A stretch of 64,000 bases of DNA from Endothia cerciana (Eukaryota; Ascomycota; Sordariomycetes; Diaporthales; Cryphonectriaceae): the NCBI GenBank assembly GCA_026119935.1, contig JALRMH010000001.1:930001-994000 (forward strand). The letters run 5' to 3'. The number at the start of each line of letters is the position of its first letter. Position 1 is the stretch's first letter. Shown here one piece after another: positions 19,896 through 32,100 of this stretch. The position numbers were made by a program, and so were the translations under genes. Under the pieces are notes generated by a model that worked only from the letters and a program-made list of their open reading frames with translations, was not told the origin of the DNA and did no database searches.

Positions 19896-21697
19896 TCACT
19901 CAACAGAAGCCTGAACACTGCGACGGAGACGTTGACGGTACTGCTTCTTCTCCCTTTCATTGCCCCAGAAGAGCTTGAACGCCTCCGGTTGGACCAGAGT
20001 TCTTGGATCATAAGGCGGACTCTCCTCCTCCAACATCTCGACGATGGCATCCAAGTGCGCCTGCATATTTTCTCTTTTGGATGGGGCCGGCCAACAACAT
20101 GGAGTTCCATCTGGAGCGATGCGTAGGTGAAATAGCTTCGTCTCGAACTTCACCCGGGGCTGCTCCTCGGGAAACTTGGGGCTGAGGTGAATCCTGATCC
20201 GGAACAAGCCGCCGTCCATGTTAGTCATGGGTCGCCCGAAGTACGTGAAAACCCAGACCAAGGGATTACCATCCTCCAGCTCGACGTTGTGAGGAGTGCC
20301 GTGTTGTTTGTAGTTCTCGCGAACTTGCGCGAGCTGGCGCTTGAGGTTCACGGTGACAGTCTCCTCCTGCTGCTCGTGTACCTTGCCCTGGGCAGCCCAT
20401 TGTAGGGGCTCCTCGTCAATGACCCTCTTGATATTCCTTAGTCGCTTCTCAAGTTCGCCATAATGGAATTTGCCGTCCATTTGATTGCCGCCGCCTTCAA
20501 AAGGCATTCTGGCGAACGATTGACCCTCCTTGACCTCCTGACTGGCCTGGTGAATAGCTGCCAGGTAGGACTCATAGTACCAAAGGAATCGGCGCTTAAA
20601 TAAGTCCTTGAAGGGCTCAAATGTAGCACCAGCTTCGTCGGTACCGTCGATATCGACGTCGTATTCGTCGGGTGGGGCTGAGGGAGGGGTAACGTTGCCG
20701 TCAGCGCCGATTCCCAGGTACTCCTCGAGGCGCTGAATGACCGAGATCCGAAGGGTTTCGTGCCGGATCTGGCAGAATGCGGTCATCAGCCAACGGTTAT
20801 CACGATGTCCAGTTTGTGGCATGATAGTACCTTTTGGACGTAATCCTTTTGATTTTTCTTGTCTTGGGGCTCGTGTGCATCCTCAAAACCAGGCTCGTTC
20901 TCGTATGGATTGGACGACATTAGGCTCTGGATGGAGAGGAGGATCGATTCGAGGCCCTGTGCAGCGGACCACTCCTCGCCCGGTTCACCCCGCCACGTCC
21001 TATGACTTGTTTTCAGTGGTTTGCAGAGAGTATCGTTTCGTAGACTGTAACGTACCCAAGGATCGATCTGAGAAATCACGCAATTAGCAACCGAGATATC
21101 AAGTGAGTGTCCAATGGTACTCACAGACAGACCCGGCCTCCAGCATAGATGTTCGGGTTGAATCGACAGCGACCTCCATTGGTGGTGACAGCGTTCACGG
21201 CAGGTGCTTTCCGTGGGTACTCTGCATCATGATGGTGTTAGTGTGCTCAATGCGACAGGCATCCTCATAAACGCTGACCTTTGCCAAACTTGAATGTGAA
21301 CTACACTTCGTTAGTCACTGAGCCGTCCAAGAGCGTTAGGCCTTGTGAACACCAACCTCGAAGAAGCCGAACTCGTAGGGAGTCTCGTGGGGACCGATGA
21401 TGATAGCCCTGATATTGCGAACATCGGCGTCGCGGCAGGCGACGGCCAGAGCTAAGCGTGTGTTAGCAGACCAGCTTGGATGGCACCAGTCGGATGATCG
21501 CAGTGCATACAGAGGTCAGCATTCTTCTGGAGTTCGCCCAGCTCCTACAGACACCACCGAGAGTTAGCATCACGAGATGTGAGAGCGGATCAGGCGAGCT
21601 GCGCTCAGCTCAGCCCAAGGAGCGTCAAGCTTGGTGCAACCCCACAGTGCGGCAGTCAACGTGCCTTGGTGATCCTGATGATGGACTGATCCGCCAT
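19896..21697 (-). CDS. UBE2Z-like ubiquitin-conjugating enzyme with second UBC-like domain
   Basis: Predicted 444 aa from eight exons: 21697-21665, 21544-21511, 21451-21357, 21300-21279, 21221-21125, 21067-21056, 20999-20831 and 20768-19896. Intron 1 has a GC donor (AAG|GCACGT) and a GCTAAC branch point; the others are GT-AG, 56-62 nt. The first UBC domain (about residues 5-155) has RFNPNIYAGGRVCLSILGTW with catalytic Cys93, the signature of the UBE2Z/BIRC6 E2 class, and ENPYENEPGFE-like residues after it. The UBE2Z-type C-terminal extension follows (FLWYYESYLAA...KFHYGELEKRL). A second E2-like domain occupies about residues 294-444, in which HLRIAPDGTPC aligns with the HPN...C core; Cys378 keeps the catalytic position but HPN has become HLR. 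UBE2Z in animals accepts ubiquitin or FAT10 from UBA6; the fungal E1 partner is unknown. Confidence 0.88.
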
Positions 21698-22589
21698 GGC
21701 GGCCACTTATCGGAACGAGATAGATGTGATGAATCGCATAAGTCTAGTCGAGATGTTCTGCTAAGGGTCGAGAATGCTCTGGATCGGGATGCCGTGGTTG
21801 TTAGGAACCAAAGTGGCCGTCATTTGCGGGAGTGTGTAGGAGGAAGGTGGGGTCTTTACAGGCTGAGCAGCACTCCAAGGTTCCCATATTTGGAGGCAGG
21901 TATGGGTCAGGCGGGGCCAACCAGGAACTAGTCAAGTCTGGAGAAGGCAAGCTGAAGGCTGGCCCTACTACATAATACAAAGGCAAGGCAAAACTAATGC
22001 ATTTGGGGAGGCTGTATTGCCTTGTCCCAAATCTTCAGTAGGAAGAATATCAGCATATTTCAAGATCATCTAGTCGTGCCCAGTTTCAGAGTGTTCGACT
22101 CCGAAGAGATGCAACCCCCTTTCCCTGCCTAGTTGGAATGTCATTTCACCGGGAGAACAATCAAGCATGACGAGGCTCAAACGGTCTAGAGGGGCAGGAA
22201 CTTGGATGCCATGAATTGATAAACTAGAAATGCTACCCTGGCTCATTCTGGAAGGATTCTCTTATGAACATTCTCAAAACTTGAACCGATGATTGTGTTA
22301 GGAGAAGAGGGCTCTTTGACAAGTAAGGCTGAAATTGGTTGAGGGGGACCGACCCCCTGCACTCTCTTCCCAGGCACGCCAGGGTGCACTTCTGCAGTGG
22401 CGGGGCTTTTCAAGACGCGTTGCAGCCATCAATGACGCGTAAATTGACTTGCTCTCACTTGCACATCAGCGCCGACACCAGACGAAATATGTGCAATCCC
22501 AACCATATTTTCCTTTTTTTTTCTGTCTTGAGGCCGTTCATCACAGCACCGTCTCCACTGCACTGAAGAAGAAGTTTATAACTGCCGAA
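21698..22589. promoter_or_regulatory. Divergent promoter region (UBE2Z-like / RFC2)
   Basis: 892 bp between two divergent start codons. It contains two ACGCGT boxes near RFC2, listed separately. No gene recognised. Confidence 0.55.
22415..22440. promoter_or_regulatory. Paired MCB-type (ACGCGT) sites upstream of RFC2
   Basis: ACGCGT occurs at 22415-22420 and 22435-22440, both preceded by G, exactly 20 bp apart and 150-175 bp before the RFC2 ATG. ACGCGT is the Mlu-I cell-cycle box bound by MBF (Mbp1/Swi6) in yeasts and controls G1/S replication genes. The function here is inferred. Confidence 0.6.
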
Positions 22590-23858
22590 ATGGCCAGCTT
22601 CTTCGACATCAAGGCTAGGAAGGCTGCCGCCGCCAGCGGGTCGAGCAAGAACGAGAAGAAGGGTCCGGAGACACCAAGAGCTCAGCCTTGGGTGGAGAAA
22701 TAGTATGTTATCTCGAAGACTGATGATGGCCGTGGGGAGAAACCGATTAACAGTGACTTATTTCAGCCGTCCGAAGAACCTCAACGATGTCACCGCCCAA
22801 GACCACACGATCACCGTCCTGCAACGGACACTCCAAGCAACCAATGTACGCCGCCACCTGTTTCATGAGCGCCATGTCTTCCGTCTGCGATCGTGGTTGA
22901 CACATTTTAGCTGCCTCATATGCTCTTTTATGGCCCCCCTGGGACTGGCAAGACCTCCACGATTCTCGCTCTCGCCAAGGAGCTCTACGGGCCTGAATTC
23001 ATGAAGCAGCGCGTTCTCGAGCTGAACGCCTCCGACGAGCGCGGCATCTCCATCGTGCGAGAGAAAGTCAAAGACTTTGCGCGCATGCAGCTAACAAGTC
23101 CCCCGCCCGGCTATAAGGACCGTTACCCGTGCCCGCCCTTCAAGATCATCATCCTTGACGAGGCCGATAGCATGACGCAGGATGCACAGAGTGCGCTGCG
23201 CCGAACGATGGAGACATATAGCAAGATCACGCGGTTTTGTCTTATTTGCAACTACGTCACGCGCATCATCGACCCGCTGGCGAGCAGATGCAGCAAGTTC
23301 CGATTCAAGAGTTTGGATCAGGGAAACGCGAAGAAGAGGCTGGAGCAGATCGCCGAGAATGAGGGCGTGGCGCTGGAGGACGGCGCGGTGGATGCGCTAA
23401 TAAAGTGCTGCGAGGGCGATCTGCGAAAGGCCATTACCTTCCTGCAAAGTGCAGCGCGGCTTGTCGGCGCAAGTGCTGGTGGGGGGGGCGAGGGTGACAA
23501 GATGGACGTAGACTCCAAGCCGGTTACCGTCAAGATTGTGGAGGACATTGCGGGCGTGATACCAAACGCCACGATCGATCGGCTGGTGAAGGCGATCCGA
23601 CCAGTCTCGGTTGGGGAGACATATTCCGCTGTTTCTAAGGTCGTGGAGGATATGGTCGCAGATGGTTGGAGCGCTGGTCAGGTGGTCAACCAGCTGTACC
23701 AGGCGGTTGTCTACGACGAGACGATCCCAGACGTGCAAAAAAACCAGATCGTCATGATCTTCTCCGAGGTCGACAAGCGATTAGTGGACGGCGCGGACGA
23801 GCATCTCACAATCCTGGACCTGTCACTCCGCACATCAAGCATCATGGCTGGGCGGTAG
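22590..23858 (+). CDS. rfc2: Replication factor C small subunit (yeast Rfc2 / human RFC4 type)
   Basis: Predicted 379-aa AAA+ clamp-loader subunit from exons 22590-22702, 22767-22845 and 22911-23858 (introns 64 and 65 nt). It has QPWVEKYRPKNL at the start of the AAA+ domain, split by intron 1 inside the Tyr codon. Walker A is GPPGTGKTS (about 72-80), Walker B is IIILDEAD, and the SRC arginine-finger motif is ASRCSKFRF. The collar domain follows. An acidic, Gly-rich insert (about residues 250-265) extends the linker. The wording around Walker A (LPHMLFYGPPGTGKTSTI) and LNASDERGI matches the yeast Rfc2/human RFC4 branch rather than Rfc3, Rfc4 or Rfc5. In the RFC pentamer it loads PCNA at primer ends in the nucleus. 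Confidence 0.95.
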
Positions 23859-24025
23859 CGCGAACAGCAGTGGATGTGACCTTGATATCACGGGTCTCTG
23901 GTGATACCCAGCTGCATATGTGATGGGCAAAAATGGGGGCGGACATGCTTGGCGTTCTTGAGGATGGTAGCCAAAAGTGGATGGCCTGCGTTTGATGTAG
24001 ATTCTTGCTAGTTAATCCGCGACTA

Positions 24026-25576
24026 TTACCGAGGGTAGTCATCGGCGTTAATGAGACCCAGACTTCCATTCAACGTTGACCAGACGTCTCTGCGCTCTTG
24101 GGCGCTATCACCCCGACTTCTTATGGACGCCCTCGATCCTTTTCCCAGATTCTCGGACTCGGTGAGCCAAATGTCGGCCATCGTAGTATCTCCGTCCACA
24201 AACTCGTCTTCCTGAGCCGCGTTCCGTCCGAGCAGCTGATCGATCTCGGCTAAATGTTTCGTCGACCCCTCCAGTGCGACCTGTCCTTCCTCGATCCTCT
24301 CTGCCACAGCCTCTAGCGTCGAAAGCTTGGCTGAATCGGCAGCAGCCACCCAAGGCTGAACGCGATCGCTGATTTCGTGGCCGGCCTTGTCGGGGAGGTC
24401 TCCGGTGGAGCGCCCTTGCCGTCTTTGGGTCGGGTGGTCCGGTAGCAACTGACTCTCTTCGGCGAGACGGCTCAACGCCCGCCCGACCACTTCGGTCTGC
24501 TTAGCAAGGATGTTGTTTAGATGAGCCTTCTGCGCGATCGATGCCTTCTGCTCATGTGCGATGGATAGAAGGCTCCTGATGTAGGGTGTGATGAGATGAG
24601 CGGTGGGCGCAGGTGGCGTGGTCTCTAATTGAACGGTGTCGTTTGTCTCTTCCGGCGGCCTGATCGTGAGTTGGGGACTTTGCGCGACCAGCTGGACGAG
24701 GGTCTTGCGTGCCGCAAGATAATTGGCATACTTGTCCTTGATCAGTGCAAGCTGCTCGTCCATATGCGCCTTGTCAGATTTTCTCTGAATCCTACCGTTT
24801 CCGTCTGCTCCAGCCTCTTGACCCTCATCCGCCCCAGAGGCCTTCCCAAGCTCCGTTTCCATCCAGCTGATGAGCTCGTTACGCGTCGCACTCAGAGCAG
24901 CCAGCTTAGGCCCGGGGCTAACTTTCCCAGGTGTTGCTGTGGAGCGGGACTTCACCTCTTCAAGCAACTGTTCTTCCTTCTTGAGTAGTAGCTTAGACCG
25001 CAGCACAGCCTTCTCTAGCTGGTCGACAAGGGACCTAAGATCTGTTTTGGTGGCGTTCTTGTCCACTGCGAATCCGCTGATGACAGCCTTGGGGACCTCG
25101 GGGAGGTGTCGAGCGTCTCTGAAAACCTCTTCGGGCTGTAGGAACCCAGGATTGGCCGCCGGCTTCTGGCTGAGGAGGTCGAGGTACCTCTCAACGGTCT
25201 GCAACCTCTCCTGCTTCCGCCTGAGCTTGATGGTGGTGACTTGCTCTTCCAGTCTGCCAGCGTCGTTCAAACTTCTTGTACTAGTGTATATGGCCTCCTT
25301 CGCGACCCGATTCTGGCTGACCGCCTCATCGTATGCCCTTTGTGCCTTGATATTTGCGTGTAGTGCCTTGAGATAGTCCCTTTGAAGCCCGCGTACAGCT
25401 GTGGTCTTGATGACACAGTCTGGTTCTGCCAGCGCCAGAGGGCCATTTCGCGGGCCGTTCTCATGGCAAGATTGCAGATTCAAGGCCAGAACTCTCCGTA
25501 TGTATTCTGCTTCCTCGCGAGGTCGGACATACTGCTCTACAGCCGTTCTGATGGCTTTGGCCGTCTCATCTGCCAT
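24026..25576 (-). CDS. Coiled-coil protein of unknown function
   Basis: Predicted 516 aa, intronless. No named domain is recognised. Most of the chain is charged and helical with several heptad-like stretches (around ERLQTVERYLDLL, LVDQLEKAVLRSKLLLKKEE and HLNNILAKQTEVVGRALSRL). A short acidic C-terminus follows with DGDTTMADIWL. Length and composition resemble cytoskeletal or spindle coiled-coil subunits, but I cannot assign it. The in-frame ATG at 25606 would add ten residues; ATG 25576 (ACAATGGCA) has the better initiation context. It converges with RFC2 with only 167 bp between the stop codons. Confidence 0.7.
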   Translation of the reverse strand: MADETAKAIRTAVEQYVRPREEAEYIRRVLALNLQSCHENGPRNGPLALAEPDCVIKTTAVRGLQRDYLKALHANIKAQRAYDEAVSQNRVAKEAIYTSTRSLNDAGRLEEQVTTIKLRRKQERLQTVERYLDLLSQKPAANPGFLQPEEVFRDARHLPEVPKAVISGFAVDKNATKTDLRSLVDQLEKAVLRSKLLLKKEEQLLEEVKSRSTATPGKVSPGPKLAALSATRNELISWMETELGKASGADEGQEAGADGNGRIQRKSDKAHMDEQLALIKDKYANYLAARKTLVQLVAQSPQLTIRPPEETNDTVQLETTPPAPTAHLITPYIRSLLSIAHEQKASIAQKAHLNNILAKQTEVVGRALSRLAEESQLLPDHPTQRRQGRSTGDLPDKAGHEISDRVQPWVAAADSAKLSTLEAVAERIEEGQVALEGSTKHLAEIDQLLGRNAAQEDEFVDGDTTMADIWLTESENLGKGSRASIRSRGDSAQERRDVWSTLNGSLGLINADDYPR

Positions 25577-26117
25577 TGTCGGTGTGGTATATGTGGTGAT
25601 GTCCACTCAGCGCCAGGGCCGTTACTGCAAATATCAATACACGGGCATTATCAGTTGATTCCAGGCACAGTCGCAGGACAGATGATTCCACCAAAGAAGA
25701 TACTGTTTTCTTTCCAAGTGTTTGTTTATTCCCACAGTAGCCAAGTATGTCCTACAGAACCAAGTGTGTGTGGATGTGGGGCCTGCTTATTCAGCTGTAG
25801 TATATCCCTGCAACTACGAACTTCATTTTCGCGGCGACGACCACTCCCAACACCTTTTTTCTATCCGCGTCAACAGCCTCAGCCATTCTTGCAATACACC
25901 CTTCTCCTTTTGGGGGACAGCCTTTGTTCACCTCACTTAGAGCTGTAATGACCTGATCGAGTTTCTCCCCCTCGGCGCGCCAGGTGAACGGAAGACTCGT
26001 CACCATTTAGTGGCGACCGACGCCTCTGCCTAAAGCTACAAAACCAAACCTGTCGCGCCTCGAAAAACTTCCGCAACAACTCAATTCTCCACCCAGCTCA
26101 GACCAGCAGCCGTCAAG
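25577..26117. promoter_or_regulatory. Divergent promoter region (coiled-coil gene / BRR2)
   Basis: 541 bp between divergent start codons. No specific element recognised. Confidence 0.5.
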
Positions 26118-29100
26118 ATGTCTGGCGAAAACTACCAGCGCGATGTGTCGCAGTACAAGTACTCGGCGATGTCCAACCTGGTCCTCCAGGCGGACCGCCG
26201 GTTCGTGACGCGACGGACGGACGAGGCCACTGGCGACCCTGAGTCACTAGCGGGGCGCCTCTCGATCACGGACATGGGCGCGCGCGTCGCTCGCGACTCT
26301 GCGCCGAAACAGAAGAGGTCGAACTTGCCGGCTGTGGAAAGGGGCCACGTCCGTGAGGGCGAGGATATACTGCGGCAGCAGCAGAAGAAGAAGGGCGCGG
26401 ACTTGTCGAGAGGAGGAGGCATTCTTTCAGGAGCCGAGGCTATGGTAGAAGGACTCCGGTACAGACCACGGACACAGACGACAAGAGCGACGTTTGACCT
26501 GATCTTGACCATCGTGGCCAACAATCTTGGGGATGTGCCACAGGAGGTGGTGCGCAGTGCTGCTGATGCAACGTTAGAGTACCTCAAGGATGAGGATCTG
26601 AAGGACTTTGACAAGAAGAAAGAGGTTGATGACCTGCTTGGGGTCACATTAAATCCAAAGGAGTTCAACGAGCTCATGAACCTGGGAAAGAAGATCACGG
26701 ACTACGACGCAGAAGATGACGACGAGGAAATGGCAGCTGCAGAGGATGAGGGCGAGATCGACGACCGACAAGGTGTCGCCGTTGCGTTCGAAGACGAGGA
26801 TGAGGACGGCGATGGCATTGTGGACGAAGTCCGCGAGGACTCTTCGGAAGACGAGGATGAGGACGAGGAAGACCGTCCAGGTCTCGAGGAGGAAGCAGCA
26901 GCCGGCGACGCTGGAGAGAACAGAGACGAAGAAGAGGCAGGTCTGGCCGATGGAGATGCCATGATAATCGACTCAGCTCCAGCACGTGGCAAGGCACAGA
27001 AGAAGAGCAACGACACCAACTATATACCCGCCTTCCAGATCGATGCTTTCTGGCTGCAACGACAAATAGGACGACTATATCCCGATGCTCATATACAACA
27101 CGACAAGACCATACAAGCTCTCCATATCCTATCTGGGGATCCAGATGAGGAGGGTGGTGAGGAGAAGCAACTCAGAGAGATTGAAAACGACCTTATGGAG
27201 CTGTTTGACTACGAGCACCATGAGGTCGTTCAGGAACTCATCGCAAACAGAGAGAAGGTGGTGTGGCTTACAAAATTGGCTCGCGCCGAGAACGCACAAG
27301 CACGTGAGACAGTCGAGAGCGAAATGGCGTCCGAGGGCTTGCAGTGGATTCTCGACGAGCTTCGTGGTAAGACCGTCGATGAGAAGAAGGGTAAGCTAGA
27401 GATCAAGATGGACATCGACAAGGCCGAGTTCAAGCAAGAGGCGAAGCCGGAACGTCCAGAGGGTCAATTAATTGGCGGACTGCAACCAAAAAAGCTGATA
27501 AATCTGGACAATCTCGTCTTTGATCAAGGAAATCACTTGATGACAAACCCGAAGGTCAGATTGCCAGAGGGCTCTACGAAACGGGCTGGTAAAGGCTACG
27601 AGGAGATTCACGTCCCGCCTCCCAAAAAGCGCAATGACCCTAGCGACAACTTGATTCCTGTCTCCGAGATGCCGGAATGGGCTCGGGAGCCTTTCAGCAC
27701 CGTCAAGTCTCTGAACAAGATCCAGTCCAGATGCTATCCATCCGCTTTCGAAGACGACGGAAACATGCTTGTCTGTGCCCCGACAGGGTCTGGAAAGACG
27801 AATGTGGCGTTTCTGGCTATGTTGCGGGAGATTGGCAAGCACAGAGATCCAGAGACGGGCGAAATTGACCTGGATGCCTTCAAAATCGTCAGCATCGCCC
27901 CCTTGAAGGCCCTGGTGCAAGAGCAAGTAGGCAACTTTGGCAAGCGTCTGGAACCCTACGGGATCAAGGTATCGGAGTTGACGGGCGATCGTCAACTTAC
28001 CAAGCAGCAAATTGCGGAAACCCAAGTCATCGTCACCACACCTGAGAAATGGGATGTCATCACCCGCAAGGCGACTGACACATCTTACACCAATCTCGTG
28101 CGCCTTATCTGCATTGATGAGATCCATCTTCTTCATGACGATCGTGGGCCTGTCCTTGAGAGCATCGTCAGTCGAACGATTCGGAAGACAGAGCAAACGG
28201 GTGAGCCAGTGAGAATTATTGGCCTATCAGCTACCTTGCCCAACTATAGAGATGTCGCCAGCTTCCTTCGGGTTGACCCTGAGAAGGGTACGTTCCACTT
28301 CGACGGCACATACAGACCTTGTCCTCTGCGACAAGAGTTCATTGGAGTGACGGAGAGGAAAGCCATCAAGCAACTTAAGGTCATGAACGACGTCACATAC
28401 GACAAAGTCCTGGAGCACGTTGGCAAGAACAGGAATCAGATGCTGATCTTCGTCCATTCACGGAAGGAGACGGCGAAGACTGCCAAGTACATCCGTGACA
28501 AGGCGATGGAGATGGACACTATCAACCAGATCCTTAAGAGTGATGTCGGGAGTCGCGAGATCTTGCAGGAGGCTTCAGATCAAGCTACTGACAAAGATCT
28601 GAAGGACCTACTTCCTTATGGCCTTGGCATTCATCATGCTGGTATGGGCCGCGCAGACAGGACTGATGTTGAAGATCTCTTCGCGGACGGACACATACAA
28701 GTTCTCGTCTGTACAGCAACACTCGCTTGGGGTGTCAACCTGCCCGCACATACTGTCATCATCAAAGGCACGCAGGTCTATTCTCCCGAGAAGGGCAGCT
28801 GGGTGGAGCTTAGCCCGCAGGATGTCCTGCAAATGCTGGGTCGTGCTGGACGGCCCCAGTATGACACCTTCGGCGAAGGCATCATCATCACTAGCCAAGG
28901 AGAGATGCAGTACTACCTGTCCCTCATGAATCAGCAACTTCCCATTGAGAGTCAGCTTGTCAGCCGTTTGGTGGACAACCTAAACGCAGAGGTCGTACTG
29001 GGCAATGTGCGGACCCGCGACGAGGGCGTCGACTGGCTCGGCTACACGTATTTGTTCGTGAGGATGCTCAGGTCACCTGGCCTTTACAGTGTCGGCGTTG

Positions 29101-32100
29101 AATACGAAGACGACGAGGGCTTAGAGCAAAAGCGAGTGGATCTTATTCATTCTGCGGCACACGTCCTGCGGAAGGCGAATTTGATCAAGTACGATGAGAA
29201 GACCGGCAAAATGCAGGCTACCGAACTCGGACGAATTGCGTCGCACTACTACATTACGTACGGATCTATGGAGACGTATAATAATCTCATCCAGCCGTCC
29301 ATCACCAACATTGAGCTTTTCCGGGTCTTTGCACTGAGCGCTGAGTTCAAGTACATCCCCGTCCGCCAGGAAGAGAAGCTCGAGATCGCAAAATTACTGA
29401 CCAGGGTGCCGATACCCGTAAAAGAGAGCATCGAGGAGGCACACTGCAAGATCAATGTGCTCCTCCAGGCGTATATTTCCCGCCTCAAGCTCGATGGTCT
29501 GGCTTTGATGGCCGATATGGTCTACGTCACGCAATCCGCAGGACGTATCTTGCGCGCGATCTTTGAGATCGCACTAAAAAAGGGGTGGGCTTCGGTGGCC
29601 AAGACGGCCTTGAACCTCTGCAAGATGGCGGAGAAGCGAATGTGGCCCACGATGACACCTCTGCGCCAGTTCCACAATTGCCCAAGAGACATCGTTCAGA
29701 AGGCAGAGCGGACGGAAGTTCCATGGAGCAGCTTTTTCGATCTCGATCCTCCGCGGATGGGTGAGCTTTTGGGAATGCCCAAGGCAGGCAGAACAGTTGT
29801 TGGGTTTGTCAACAAGTTCCCAAGAGTTGAGGTCCAGGCACAAATCCAACCCTTGACGAGGTCCATGCTACGCGTTGAGCTGACGATCACACCTAACTTC
29901 GAGTGGGATGACGAAATACACGGGCTCGCGGAGAGCTTCTGGATTCTCGTTGAGGATTGCGACGGCGAAGAGATGTTGTTCCATGACACCTTCCTGCTAC
30001 GCAAAGACTACGCTGAGGCGGAGTCGAATGAGCACATTGTCGACTTCACTGTACCCATTGTTGATCCTATGCCCCCGAATTATTTCATTTCTGTCGTTTC
30101 TGACAGATGGATGCATTCCGAGACCAGAATTGCGGTCTCCTTCCAGAAACTCATCCTCCCAGAAAAGTTCCCTCCTCACACAGAGCTCCTCGACCTTCAG
30201 CCTCTCCCAGCATCCGCTCTCAAGGTCAAGGAGTACGTTGCCCTGTATCCTCAATGGGACCGCTTCAACAAGATTCAGACTCAGACCTTCAACTCTCTCT
30301 ATTCCACCGACAACAATGTCTTTGTGGGAGCACCGACAGGAAGTGGCAAGACCGTGTGCGCCGAATTTGCACTTCTCCGCCACTGGTCTCAATCCGATGC
30401 TGGACGTGCTGTCTACATCGCACCTTTCCAAGAACTTGTGGACGTTAGGTTTCAGGACTGGCAGAAACGTCTTTCTGGCTTAAGAGGCGGCAAGGATATC
30501 GTCAAGTTGACTGGCGAGACTGCAGCCGATCTCAAGCTACTCGAGCAGGGTGATCTAATTCTGGCGACTCCGATCCAGTGGGACGTCCTCTCCAGGCAGT
30601 GGAAGAGGAGGAAGAATGTTCAGGCCGTGGAGCTCTTCATAGCTGATGAGTTGCAGCTCTTGGGCGGCTCTATGGGCTACATCTACGAGACCATAGTGTC
30701 CAGGATGCACTACATTCGCACTCAGACGGAGCTGCCAATGAGGATAGTCGGCCTCGGAGTCTCGCTCGCCAATGCCAGAGATGTTGGCGAATGGATCGAC
30801 GCCAAGAAACACGACATCTACAACTTCAGCCCACATGTTCGCCCTATTCCGCTGGAGCTTCACATCCAGTCATACACCATACCTCACTTCCCATCCCTAA
30901 TGCTCGCGATGGCAAAACCGACATACCTGGCAATCACCCAGATGTCTGCCGATAGGCCTGCCTTGGTTTTTGTTCCCAACAGGAAACAGACACGAGCTAC
31001 GACGAGGGACATTCTCACAGCGTGTCTGGCCGAGGACGATGAAGACCGATTCCTTCACGTCGACGCCAAGCAGATCCAACCCCTCCTGGACCGTGTCCAT
31101 GAGGAAGCCTTGGCTGAGGCCCTATCCCACGGCGTTGGCTATTATCACGAGGCTCTCAGCAACGACGACAAGCGGATCGTCAAATATTTGTACGACAATG
31201 GCGCAATACAGGTTCTGGTGGCATCTCGTGAGGTCTGCTGGGAGCTTGACTGCACCGCACACCTCGTCATTGTGATGGGTACCCAATACTTTGAGGGCCG
31301 TGAGCATCGATACGTGGACTACCCCATGACCGACGTTCTGCAGATGTTCGGCAAAGCTTTGCGACCGTCGGCGGACGGTCGTGGCCGTGGCGTTCTCATG
31401 GTACCCGGTGTGAAGAGAGAATACTATAAGAAGTTTCTCAATGAAGCGCTGCCAGTCGAGTCTCACCTCCACTCGTACTTGCATGACGCTTTCGTCACTG
31501 AGATCAGCACCCGCATGATCGAGTCTGGTGATGATGCCATCAATTGGATGACATTCACGTACTTATACCGCCGCCTGCTGGCCAACCCAAGCTTCTACAG
31601 CCTGCTCGATACTACGCAGGACGCACTCAGCCAGTACCTCTCAGACCTTGTTGAGACGACCCTCAGGGAACTCGACGAGTCCAAGATCATCGAGTTCGAC
31701 GAAGAGGATGGTTCTGTAACACCCCAGAATGCAGCCATGATTGGTGCTTACTACAACATCTCATACATCACCATGCAGACCTTCCTGCTCTCTCTCAGCG
31801 CGCGTACGAAGCTCAAGGGCATACTTGAAATTGTCACATCGGCGACCGAATTTGAGGCCATCCAGATTCGCAGGCACGAGGATAGTCTTCTGCGTCGCAT
31901 CTACGACCGTGTGCCAGTGAAGATGGCCCAACCCGATTTTGACTCACCACACTTCAAGGCATTCGTACTTCTGCAAGCGCACTTTTCCAGAATGCAGTTG
32001 CCGATCGACTTGGCCAAGGATCAAGAAATCATTCTGACCAAGGTTATTAGTCTCCTTAGTGCCACCGTCGATATTCTCTCGTCTGACGGCCACCTCAACG

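Noticed and set aside
27468..28196. 242-codon minus-strand frame inside BRR2
   Set aside because: Antisense shadow of the helicase core.
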